37,846 nt of DNA from Draconibacterium orientale (GTDB lineage: Bacteria; Bacteroidota; Bacteroidia; Bacteroidales; FEN-979): the NCBI GenBank assembly GCA_020718225.1, contig DYSO01000009.1:1-37846 (forward strand), in the 5' to 3' direction. Position 1 is the first letter of the stretch, and the number at the start of each line of letters is the position of its first letter. The notes under the pieces are model-generated. The model was not told where the DNA came from and searched no databases. It was given only the letters and a program-made list of their open reading frames with translations. A program made the translations under genes and the position numbers. Of this stretch, positions 24,347 through 31,894 are shown in pieces.

Positions 24347-25924
24347 ATGCTTGAAACCATTGACCTTCGCACCATCGACTGGTCGAGGGCACAATTTGCC
24401 TTAACCGCCATTTATCATTGGTTATTTGTGCCTCTCACCCTCGGTTTATCTTTCATTGTTGCCATTATGGAGTCCATTTATGTGAAAACAGGGAAACCAG
24501 AATGGAAACAAATAACCAAATTCTGGATGACCCTTTTTGGGATAAATTTTGCCATCGGGGTTGCCACAGGCATTATCCTGGAATTTCAGTTTGGCACCAA
24601 CTGGTCCAACTACTCCTGGTTTGTCGGCGATATTTTCGGGGCGCCTCTTGCCATTGAGGGAATCATGGCTTTTTTCCTGGAAACGACTTTTATTGCTGTG
24701 ATGTTTTTTGGATGGGATAAAGTAAGTAAGGGTTTCCACCTTGCCTCCTCGTGGCTTACCGCTATTGGCGCAAATCTCAGCGCTTTATGGATATTGGTCG
24801 CCAATGCATGGATGCAATTTCCGGCCGGAATGCAATTCAATCCGGATACCATCAGGAATGAGATGATCAGTTTCTGGGATGTTTTATTTTCCCCGGTAGC
24901 AATCAATAAGTTTTTACATACGGTTTCCAGCGGGTACGTTCTTGCCTCCGTATTTGTCATTGGAATCAGTTCCTGGTATCTGTTAAAGAAAAGAAATGAG
25001 CGTATGGCCAGACGGAGCATCCTTATCGCTGCCATCTTTGGTTTAATTACCTCTGTTTTTCTAACATTAACGGGTGACGGATCTGCTTATCAGGTAGCAC
25101 AGAAACAACCTATGAAGCTGGCTGCCATGGAAGGGCTTTACCAGGGGCAAAAAAACGCCGGATTGGTTGCATTTGGCATCCTGACCCCCGATAAAAAAGC
25201 GGGCGACGGTAAAGATCCGTTTTTAATGCATATCGAGTTTCCTGAACTTCTTTCCTACTTCTCGTACCGGAATCCGGATGCCTTTGTCCCAGGGATTGAA
25301 GACCTGATAAAGGGTGGGTTTAAACCTGAATTTGACCACATCAACCCCCTTGAAAAAGGACAGGCTTTTTCGGTTGATGAAAAAATATTCAGGGGGAAGA
25401 TGGCCCTCGAAGCCCTCAGCCAGTATAAAGAGTCAAAAACCACTGGTGATACGGCCGGCATCAGGACATCACTGGAGATGCTCCATCAGAATTTCCCCTA
25501 TTTTGGCTATGCATACCTGAATGCTGCCCACGATTCCATCCCCAACGTCCCGCTTACTTTTTACAGTTTTCACCTGATGGTTTTTCTGGGAGTTTATTTT
25601 ATCCTGCTTTTCATTGTAGTCCTTTTCCTGTTGGCGTTCAACAAACTGGAGGGTAAACGATGGTTGCTCCGGTTATCGTTATGGACCATACCACTTGCCT
25701 ATATTGCTTCCCAGGCAGGTTGGATCGTGGCAGAAATGGGCCGGCAACCCTGGGTAATCCAGGATCTTATGCCTACCATGGCAGCGGCATCGAAAATTAA
25801 CCCGAATTCCGTTGTCATCACTTTCTGGCTATTTGCAGCAATTTTTACAATTCTCCTCATCGCTGAAGTAATGATCATGCTGAGACAAATTAAAATCGGA
25901 CCTAAAGATGGAGGAACCAGGTAA
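24347..25924 (+). CDS. cydA: Cytochrome bd ubiquinol oxidase subunit I CydA
   Basis: 525-residue membrane subunit carrying hemes b558, b595 and d; oxidises quinol and reduces oxygen to water with high affinity. Heme ligands are visible: His24 (AIYHWLFVPLTLG) for the high-spin site, His191 (NKFLHTVSSGYVLA) and Met411 (FYSFHLMVFLG) for b558. The conserved GWIVAEMGRQPWVIQ is near residue 470. The long soluble Q-loop region (~250-390) is of the length and character usual in Bacteroidota CydA, with hydrophilic sequence and a DPFLMHIEFPELLSYF motif. Around nine helices flank it. The TAA overlaps the cydB ATG by one base (TAATG), so the subunits are translationally coupled. Confidence 0.97.
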   Translation: MLETIDLRTIDWSRAQFALTAIYHWLFVPLTLGLSFIVAIMESIYVKTGKPEWKQITKFWMTLFGINFAIGVATGIILEFQFGTNWSNYSWFVGDIFGAPLAIEGIMAFFLETTFIAVMFFGWDKVSKGFHLASSWLTAIGANLSALWILVANAWMQFPAGMQFNPDTIRNEMISFWDVLFSPVAINKFLHTVSSGYVLASVFVIGISSWYLLKKRNERMARRSILIAAIFGLITSVFLTLTGDGSAYQVAQKQPMKLAAMEGLYQGQKNAGLVAFGILTPDKKAGDGKDPFLMHIEFPELLSYFSYRNPDAFVPGIEDLIKGGFKPEFDHINPLEKGQAFSVDEKIFRGKMALEALSQYKESKTTGDTAGIRTSLEMLHQNFPYFGYAYLNAAHDSIPNVPLTFYSFHLMVFLGVYFILLFIVVLFLLAFNKLEGKRWLLRLSLWTIPLAYIASQAGWIVAEMGRQPWVIQDLMPTMAAASKINPNSVVITFWLFAAIFTILLIAEVMIMLRQIKIGPKDGGTR

Positions 25925-27087
25925 TGTTTGAAAATATGTCAATTGAAATGCTTCAGGCTTATTGGTGGATCATCATATCCATCCTGGGCAGCATCCTTGT
26001 TTTTCTGATGTTTGTCCAGGGAGGACAAACCCTTATCTATAGCATTGGTAAAACAGAGATCGAACGAAAAATGCTGGTAAACAGCCTTGGACGTAAATGG
26101 GAATTTACTTTTACAACCCTGGTGACTTTCGGCGGGGCTTTTTTTGCCTCCTTCCCCCTATTCTATTCCACCAGTTTCGGAGGAGCATACTGGGTGTGGA
26201 TGGCCATTCTGTTCCCTTTCATTATTCAGGCGGTGGCTTACGAATTCCGGAGTAAACCCGACAACCTGCTGGGCCATAAAACCTATGAGTGGTTTTTAAT
26301 CATCAATGGTTTACTTGGGACTGTACTCATCGGGGCAGCCGTGTCCACTTTTTTTACAGGATCGGAATTCTCAATCAGTAAATTGAGCATTACCAATCTT
26401 GCCGATCCGACAATTTCACGATGGGAAGGACCGGCATACGGACTTGAAGCGGTATTAAACTGGAGGAATGTTGCACTCGGGTTAGCGGTCTTTTTCCTTG
26501 CCAGGGTATTGGGTTCCCTCTATTTTATGAACACCATCTCGGACCATGCCATACTTGCCCGGTCTAAAAAACAACTGCTCTTCAATACCGTTCCTTTCCT
26601 TTTATTTTTTCTTTCCTATGTAATTGCCCTGATGATCTATCCGGGATTTTCCCTGGACCCGAAATCGGTTGATATTTTCATGGAATCGAACAAATATTTC
26701 CACAATCTTCTCCAAATGCCCGTTGTACTGCTGATTTTTGCAGCAGGCGTTGTGTTGGTTCTTCTTGGTATTGCCCTGCCTCTCTTTACTTTCGAAAAAA
26801 ATGCATCAAAGGGGATCTGGTACGCCGGTCCGGGAACGATCCTGACCGTGTTTGCCCTTTTTCTGCTGGCAGGTTTTAACAATACATCCTATTACCCCTC
26901 TACTTTTGATCTGCAAAGTTCCCTGACAATACACAACAGCTCATCCAGCCATTATACCCTGACCGCCATGAGTTATGTATCGCTGCTGGTCCCTTTTGTC
27001 ATCGCATATATCTGGTATGCATGGAAATCAATAAATAAAAAGAAAATCGATGCTGATGAGATGAACGCTGAAGGGCACAACTATTAA
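25924..27087 (+). CDS. cydB: Cytochrome bd ubiquinol oxidase subunit II CydB
   Basis: 387-residue membrane partner of CydA, without heme ligands of its own but needed for heme d and b595 assembly. About eight or nine hydrophobic helices are evident, with the family marks LQAYWWIIISILGSILVFLMFVQGGQTLIYSI, FGGAYWVWMAILFPFIIQAVAYEFRSK and GLEAVLNWRNVALGLAVFFLAR. Its start overlaps the cydA stop by one base, and the most N-terminal residues (MFENMSIEMLQ) match other Bacteroidota CydB. A short hydrophobic ORF follows 56 nt later. Presence of a bd oxidase fits life at low oxygen. Confidence 0.97.
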   Translation: MFENMSIEMLQAYWWIIISILGSILVFLMFVQGGQTLIYSIGKTEIERKMLVNSLGRKWEFTFTTLVTFGGAFFASFPLFYSTSFGGAYWVWMAILFPFIIQAVAYEFRSKPDNLLGHKTYEWFLIINGLLGTVLIGAAVSTFFTGSEFSISKLSITNLADPTISRWEGPAYGLEAVLNWRNVALGLAVFFLARVLGSLYFMNTISDHAILARSKKQLLFNTVPFLLFFLSYVIALMIYPGFSLDPKSVDIFMESNKYFHNLLQMPVVLLIFAAGVVLVLLGIALPLFTFEKNASKGIWYAGPGTILTVFALFLLAGFNNTSYYPSTFDLQSSLTIHNSSSSHYTLTAMSYVSLLVPFVIAYIWYAWKSINKKKIDADEMNAEGHNY

Positions 27088-27143
27088 TCCCTGGAAAGAG
27101 CGTGGTCTCATTCTATAATTATAATTCTAAAAATCTGAATATC

Positions 27144-27251
27144 ATGCATATGTCATCAATTCTCTGGTTCTTTTCCTGGCCTGTACTGATCTATTTTTCT
27201 TACCGGATTATCGTCTGGGCAGTGCTGCGGTATGAGAAACACAACGGATAG
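27144..27251 (+). CDS. Candidate CydX-like small subunit of cytochrome bd oxidase
   Basis: A 35-codon ORF (or 33 codons from the second ATG at 27150) with one predicted transmembrane helix (residues ~6-28) and a charged end, RYEKHNG. Its start MHMSSILWFFSWPVLIYFSY resembles E. coli CydX (MWYFAWILG...) in the W-F/Y-F-A/S-W core and in the W-x-L-x-x-E spacing near the end. It lies 56 nt after cydB, where CydX is usually encoded. No ribosome-binding site is evident, which is common in this phylum. It overlaps only an upstream, unlikely start of rsmE. The similarity is by eye and short, so this is a hypothesis; it could also be a chance ORF. Confidence 0.55.
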   Translation: MHMSSILWFFSWPVLIYFSYRIIVWAVLRYEKHNG

Positions 27252-27261
27252 GGAACTTTTC

Positions 27262-27969
27262 ATGCATTTGTTTTTTATTTCAGGCGTTCAAGGCGATACC
27301 TGTCAGTTGCCCGGCGAGGAATCCTGGCATTGTATTAAGGTACTTCGTCTGTCCCCCGGCGACACCGTCCATCTTACCGATGGGAAGGGCAATTTATATG
27401 AAGGAAGGCTGACCAATGCGGATCAAAGAGGGGCCCGGGTAGAGATCCTGGAAACAAAACCGGCGCTTTCAAACCACCGGTTGAAACTTCACATTGCTAT
27501 TGCCCCGCCAAAAAACATCGACCGTTTCGAATGGTTTCTTGAAAAAGCTACAGAAATCGATATCGATGAGATAACTCCTATAATCTGCGAGCATTCTGAG
27601 AGGAATTCCGTAAAGCCATCCAGGCTCGAAAAAGTGATTGTTTCAGCCATGAAACAATCACTTAAAACCTGGTTGCCCATCCTGCACGAACCAATCCCTT
27701 TGAAAAGTTTTATCCGACAAGAATACCATGGCCAAAAATTTATTGCATGGTGTGATACCGGAATAGAACAAGAATTATTAGCGGCGTATCATAAAGGATC
27801 GGATGCAACCGTTCTTATTGGACCGGAAGGGGATTTTTCGCCTCTTGAAGTGGAACTGGCCACGGCTGCCGGATTTCAACCGGTAAGTCTGGGAAAAAGC
27901 CGGTTACGCACCGAGACGGCAGGGATTGTTGCATGTCATACCATCGGATTATTAAACAGGATGAAATAA
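27262..27969 (+). CDS. rsmE: 16S rRNA (uracil-1498-N3)-methyltransferase RsmE
   Basis: SAM-dependent enzyme that methylates U1498 in the 30S subunit, of the SPOUT class with a deep trefoil knot. 235 residues from ATG 27262 (MHLFFISG), the usual RsmE start; an ATG at 27232 would add MRNTTDRELF and overlap the CydX-like ORF. N-terminal PUA-like domain (~1-70) with HCIKVLRLSPGDTVHLTDGKG, then LHIAIAPPKNIDRFEWFLEKATEI near 77, and the SAM-binding knot LIGPEGDFSPLEVELA near 188 followed by LGKSRLRTETAG at the end. DUF4159 follows 7 nt later, so rsmE is the first gene of a likely operon with the Hdr-like genes. Confidence 0.95.
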   Translation: MHLFFISGVQGDTCQLPGEESWHCIKVLRLSPGDTVHLTDGKGNLYEGRLTNADQRGARVEILETKPALSNHRLKLHIAIAPPKNIDRFEWFLEKATEIDIDEITPIICEHSERNSVKPSRLEKVIVSAMKQSLKTWLPILHEPIPLKSFIRQEYHGQKFIAWCDTGIEQELLAAYHKGSDATVLIGPEGDFSPLEVELATAAGFQPVSLGKSRLRTETAGIVACHTIGLLNRMK

Positions 27970-27976
27970 ATAAAAA

Positions 27977-28651
27977 ATGAAAAGGAAACGGTTGGATACA
28001 TTCAAATTGATTTTTCTTGTTTTATTATTTGCAGGATTATCCTCATTCCGGCCGCCTTCTTATCAAATAGCATTGTTAAAATACAGCGGAGGGGGTGACT
28101 GGTACGCAAATCCGACATCGCTTACCAACCTTATTAAATTTTGTAACCGGAACCTGAATACCAACATCAGCGAGGATATTGCAACCATTGATGCAGGAAG
28201 TATGGAAATTATCAATTACCCGTTTGTTCACCTGACCGGCCACGGCAATGTCGTGTTTTCGCCACAGGAGATTGAGAATCTCCGCAATTATCTGACAGCC
28301 GGAGGGTTTCTTCATATTGATGACAATTATGGCCTGGATGAGTTTATCCGTCCTCAATTAAAAAAACTGTTTCCTGAACTTGAACTGGTTGAATTGCCTT
28401 TTGATCATCCGATTTACCATCAGCATTATAATTTTCCGAAAGGACTTCCCAAAATTCATGAACATGACGGGAAAGCCCCGGGTGGATATGGGCTTATTTA
28501 TGAAGGGCGACTTGTCGTTTTTTACACCTATGAATGCGATCTGGGCGACGGATGGGAAGACCCTGAAGTCCATGGTGACTCAGAAGCCACGCGTCAGAAA
28601 GCTTTGCAAATGGGGGCCAACATTCTGCAATATGTTTTTACAACTAAATAA
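27977..28651 (+). CDS. DUF4159 domain protein, exported or membrane-anchored
   Basis: 224 residues with an N-terminal hydrophobic segment (~8-24, FKLIFLVLLFAGLSSF) that looks like a signal peptide, then a DUF4159 domain: LLKYSGGGDWYANPTSLTNL, FVHLTGHGNVVFSPQEIENLRNYLTAGGFLHIDDNYG and the His-rich LPFDHPIYHQHYNFPKGLPKIHEHDG. The domain resembles a class I glutamine-amidotransferase-like fold, but I see no evidence of catalysis, and the function is unknown. It lies between rsmE and the HdrA-like gene, which starts 3 nt after its stop. The context suggests a periplasmic accessory for the Hdr-like set; that is inference. Confidence 0.88.
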   Translation: MKRKRLDTFKLIFLVLLFAGLSSFRPPSYQIALLKYSGGGDWYANPTSLTNLIKFCNRNLNTNISEDIATIDAGSMEIINYPFVHLTGHGNVVFSPQEIENLRNYLTAGGFLHIDDNYGLDEFIRPQLKKLFPELELVELPFDHPIYHQHYNFPKGLPKIHEHDGKAPGGYGLIYEGRLVVFYTYECDLGDGWEDPEVHGDSEATRQKALQMGANILQYVFTTK

Positions 28652-28654
28652 CGC

Positions 28655-29686
28655 ATGTTGAATAAACAACGTATTCTTATAATCGGTGCGGGAATAGCTG
28701 GTTTGGCAACTGCCGGCGCCCTGGCAGGGAATGGCTTTGAAGTAGTAGTTGCAGAAAAAGAAAATCAAACGGGCGGCCATACCCGTAAGTGGGACCGGCT
28801 ATTTCCTTCCCGCCGCCCCGGTGAAGAGGTTGTCGGTTATCTTGAAAATAACCTGAATGGCGTGACAGATATAAAATTTGGCGTTACGGTAACGGGTGTG
28901 ATCAGAAACGAGGCTGGATTTCTTGTTCAATTTTCGGATAATACCAGTACTACCGCCGACGCACTGGTCGTTGCCACTGGATTCCAGGTTTTTGATGCCC
29001 ATATAAAAGAAGAATATGGTTATGGGATTTATGAAAATGTGATCACTTCGGCAGACTTGGAGGCCCTTTTCAGGGAAGGCAAGAGACTCACAACCAGCGA
29101 GGGAAAACATCCCAGTCGTGTGGGGTTAATCCATTGCGTGGGTTCGCGCGATGAAAAAGTCGGAAACCTCTATTGTTCGAAGGTCTGTTGTGCTACCGGG
29201 GTTAAGCAGGCCATTGAAATACGGGAGCAATTGCCCGAATGTGAGGTTTTTTCATTTTATATGGACCTGCGCATGTACGATCGCCATTTCGAAGAGTTGT
29301 ATTTTGAAGCGCAGCAGCAATGGGGGGTCAATTTTATCCGTGGAAGACTTTCGGAATGTTCAGAAAACCCGGATCATACCCTGCTCCTGAAAACGGAGGA
29401 TACGCTGACCGGACGCCCACTCAGGATGAATGTGGATATGTTGGTTTTATTGGTTGGATTTATTCCGGCCCCGGGAACCCGTGAAATTGCAGAAATGGCT
29501 GGATTGCAGGTCGGGTCTGACGGTTTTTTAAATTCCCTTGATGAACATTTCAACGATAACGCTACAACGGTCCCCGGAATCTTCATCACGGGCGCTGTAA
29601 AAGGCCCTACAACGGTTGTCAATGCCATTGCAGATGCAAGGGCCACCGCTCAGCAAATCACATCCTGGCTTAAAACAGGCCATTAA
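28655..29686 (+). CDS. Short HdrA-like FAD oxidoreductase
   Basis: 343-residue flavoprotein. The Rossmann motif GAGIAGLATAGALAGNGFEVVVAEKE is at residues ~9-34, and the second nucleotide-binding region ends the protein at GIFITGAVKGPTTVVNAIADARATAQ. The central CVGSRDEKVGNLYCSKVCC has Cys spacing C-x12-C-x3-CC as in HdrA of methanogens, where these cysteines bind a [4Fe-4S] cluster. Unlike full HdrA (~650 residues) it has no ferredoxin domains. Bacterial Hdr-like complexes of this kind link FAD and iron-sulfur electron transfer; the partner is unknown. It starts 3 nt after DUF4159, and the HdrC-like gene begins right after its stop. Confidence 0.9.
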   Translation: MLNKQRILIIGAGIAGLATAGALAGNGFEVVVAEKENQTGGHTRKWDRLFPSRRPGEEVVGYLENNLNGVTDIKFGVTVTGVIRNEAGFLVQFSDNTSTTADALVVATGFQVFDAHIKEEYGYGIYENVITSADLEALFREGKRLTTSEGKHPSRVGLIHCVGSRDEKVGNLYCSKVCCATGVKQAIEIREQLPECEVFSFYMDLRMYDRHFEELYFEAQQQWGVNFIRGRLSECSENPDHTLLLKTEDTLTGRPLRMNVDMLVLLVGFIPAPGTREIAEMAGLQVGSDGFLNSLDEHFNDNATTVPGIFITGAVKGPTTVVNAIADARATAQQITSWLKTGH

Positions 29687-29687
29687 A

Positions 29688-30020
29688 ATGAAAGATTTTG
29701 GATTTAACGTGCAACCCGATTTTGCGATCGATTTCGATCGGAATGACAAACGCATCACGGAGTATCTCGCAATCCATGAACCATCGTTAAACCTTTGTAT
29801 TGGTTGTGGCAGTTGCACGGGGACCTGCACTGCCGGACATTTTACTCCATTCAACATCCGTCAGTTGCATACGCTGTTACGCAGGGGGGAGACCAGCCGG
29901 TTGAAACCTGAAATAAAAAAATGCATGTTTTGTGGAAAATGTCAGTTGGTCTGCCCGCGTGGCGTCAACTTGCGCAATGTGATATTAAGATTAAACAGGG
30001 CTATTGAACGTATCGGATGA
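29688..30020 (+). CDS. HdrC-like ferredoxin (two [4Fe-4S] clusters)
   Basis: 110 residues from ATG 29688, one base after the HdrA-like stop. Two ferredoxin motifs: C37-x2-C40-x2-C43-x3-C47 (CIGCGSCTGTC) and C79-x2-C82-x2-C85-x3-C89 followed by Pro (CMFCGKCQLVCP). Size and spacing match HdrC, which carries electrons between HdrA and HdrB/D. A longer frame reaching back to 29616 lies inside the HdrA gene and is not needed. The stop overlaps the next start (ATGA at 30017-30020). Cytoplasmic or membrane-peripheral. Confidence 0.9.
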   Translation: MKDFGFNVQPDFAIDFDRNDKRITEYLAIHEPSLNLCIGCGSCTGTCTAGHFTPFNIRQLHTLLRRGETSRLKPEIKKCMFCGKCQLVCPRGVNLRNVILRLNRAIERIG

Positions 30021-31894
30021 TAAATTTTAATTTTTTCGTCCTTCCCTTTTTTCTTGGGCTGATTTACCTGCTGCTCACCATTGGTAAAAGCTGGTACCGA
30101 TGGATCAAATCCCTTCCTGCCATCGATAAGGTAAAATTTGCTTCCGGGATACGCCATCCCGGCCAGGTGTTTTCAGCATTGAAGGAGGTCTTTCTGGAAG
30201 CGCTGATCCACAGACGCATGTGGAAACAGAACCCATTACTCGGTTATATGCATATGAGTTTTGCACTGGGTTGGTTTTTACTTATTGTGCTTGGAAATAT
30301 AGAAAGCCGTTTTTACAGTGGAACCCACCTGAATGCTCCTTATTACCCTATTTTTCTGAAGTTCTTTATCCATGATAAACTGATCCTGTTTTTTGAGGTC
30401 TATTCAGTGCCTGGTATCTTCCGGTTCATTATGGATTTCCTGTTGCTTTTTATCCTGAGCGGATTGGTACTTGCGTTTATCAAACGGAAACGCTCTCATT
30501 GGTTCGGGATGAAACGTACAACAACCCATCCGCTTACCGACCGGATAGCGATCACCTGCCTGTGGATGATCTTCCCGATGCGGCTTTTAGCTGAAAGTTA
30601 TACTGCGGGGTATTACGGAAACGGAGGTGGTTTTATGACCCAGCCATTGGGGAATGCACTGGTTGCCATGACCCCCTTCCCATCCGACTTTGTTGCTTAT
30701 ACCATGTGGTGGGGATATTCACTGGCACTCGGCCTTTTTTTTGTGACACTGCCCTATTCGCGATATATGCACATCCCCACGGAAGTATTGCTAACCTTTT
30801 TCCGTCGTTTCGGGATTCAACCAAAAAAATGGTATTCCAGCCTTTCTGAAACAGAAGTCCACTCCTGTTCCCGATGTGGGGTCTGTATTGATGTTTGCCC
30901 GTTAAATGCAGCAGGGATCTTCGACTCCCAGGCTGTCTATTTCATCCGTGGGGTAAGGGATAATTATGTTCCTGAGAAAATTACACAAAAATGCCTCGTC
31001 TGCGGGCGGTGCCAGGAAGCTTGTCCTGTTGGTATTCACACCGATGCTTTACGGCTTATAAAGCGCAGGGAACTCAATTCGGGACAAGCAACAGAATACC
31101 GGTATCTCTCCGAAAATCCTCCCAAAACGGGAACAGTAATCTATTTTTCGGGATGTATGACCCACCTGACCCCATCCATTATCCGGGCAATGAAAGGGAT
31201 AATGACAGAAGCCGGTATCGAATTTATTCACCTTGACGAAAACCGGAGTGTCTGCTGTGGCCGGCCGTTGATGATTGCCGGGAAAGATAAGCAGGCCAAC
31301 GAACTTATTGAATTCAATAAAGCGCTGATCAAACAAACCAGAGCAAAGCTATTGGTGACTTCTTGTCCGATTTGTTACCGCATTTTCAGGGAAGAGTACA
31401 ATATCCCGATCCGGATCCAGCACCATTCACAGTTTATTCTTGAACTGGTTAAAACCGGGAAAATACCTTTGCAAAGCGCTTTCCGAAAGATTGTGTATCA
31501 CGACCCCTGTGATCTGGGGCGGGGAACGAAGATCTATGAAGCTCCCCGTGAATTAATCCAAAAAGTTGCCGATCTGATTCCGGTAAGAGAAGAAAAAGGC
31601 CATGCACACTGTTGCGGGGGCAGCCTTGGATTGTTTGAAGCCTCGTCACATCAACGAAAACTCATGACCCGGGAGGCGCTGGATGTACTCCTTGAAAACA
31701 ATCCCGAAACCATCGCCACTGCCTGTCCGCTGTGTAAAAAAACCTTTTTACCGGAATCACCGGTGAAAGTGATGGATATTGCAGAACTGATCTATCTGGC
31801 GATTCCTAAAAAAGAGGCCATATCTACCGGTCCGGTACCGAATCCGTCTTCCGGCTCCGTTTCCGTTCAATCTCATCAAGAATTATCTTTCTAA
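30017..31894 (+). CDS. Membrane-bound HdrD-like protein (HdrE-like membrane domain, ferredoxin, two CCG domains)
   Basis: 625 residues in three parts. Residues ~1-265 contain about five helices (FLGLIYLLLTI, SFALGWFLLIVLGN, FLLLFILSGLVLAF, CLWMIFPMRLLAES, YSLALGLFFVTLPYS), like HdrE/NarI-type cytochrome b subunits. Residues ~285-340 hold two ferredoxin motifs (CSRCGVCIDVCP, CLVCGRCQEACPVG). Residues ~375-600 hold two cysteine-rich CCG domains (SVCCGRPLM with CPIC; HAHCCGGSL with CPLC), which in HdrB/D bind the non-cubane cluster that cleaves the disulfide. So it is an HdrE-HdrD fusion. It likely exchanges electrons with menaquinone; the soluble substrate is unknown. Its last 71 nt overlap typA on the other strand. 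Confidence 0.9.
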   Translation: MINFNFFVLPFFLGLIYLLLTIGKSWYRWIKSLPAIDKVKFASGIRHPGQVFSALKEVFLEALIHRRMWKQNPLLGYMHMSFALGWFLLIVLGNIESRFYSGTHLNAPYYPIFLKFFIHDKLILFFEVYSVPGIFRFIMDFLLLFILSGLVLAFIKRKRSHWFGMKRTTTHPLTDRIAITCLWMIFPMRLLAESYTAGYYGNGGGFMTQPLGNALVAMTPFPSDFVAYTMWWGYSLALGLFFVTLPYSRYMHIPTEVLLTFFRRFGIQPKKWYSSLSETEVHSCSRCGVCIDVCPLNAAGIFDSQAVYFIRGVRDNYVPEKITQKCLVCGRCQEACPVGIHTDALRLIKRRELNSGQATEYRYLSENPPKTGTVIYFSGCMTHLTPSIIRAMKGIMTEAGIEFIHLDENRSVCCGRPLMIAGKDKQANELIEFNKALIKQTRAKLLVTSCPICYRIFREEYNIPIRIQHHSQFILELVKTGKIPLQSAFRKIVYHDPCDLGRGTKIYEAPRELIQKVADLIPVREEKGHAHCCGGSLGLFEASSHQRKLMTREALDVLLENNPETIATACPLCKKTFLPESPVKVMDIAELIYLAIPKKEAISTGPVPNPSSGSVSVQSHQELSF

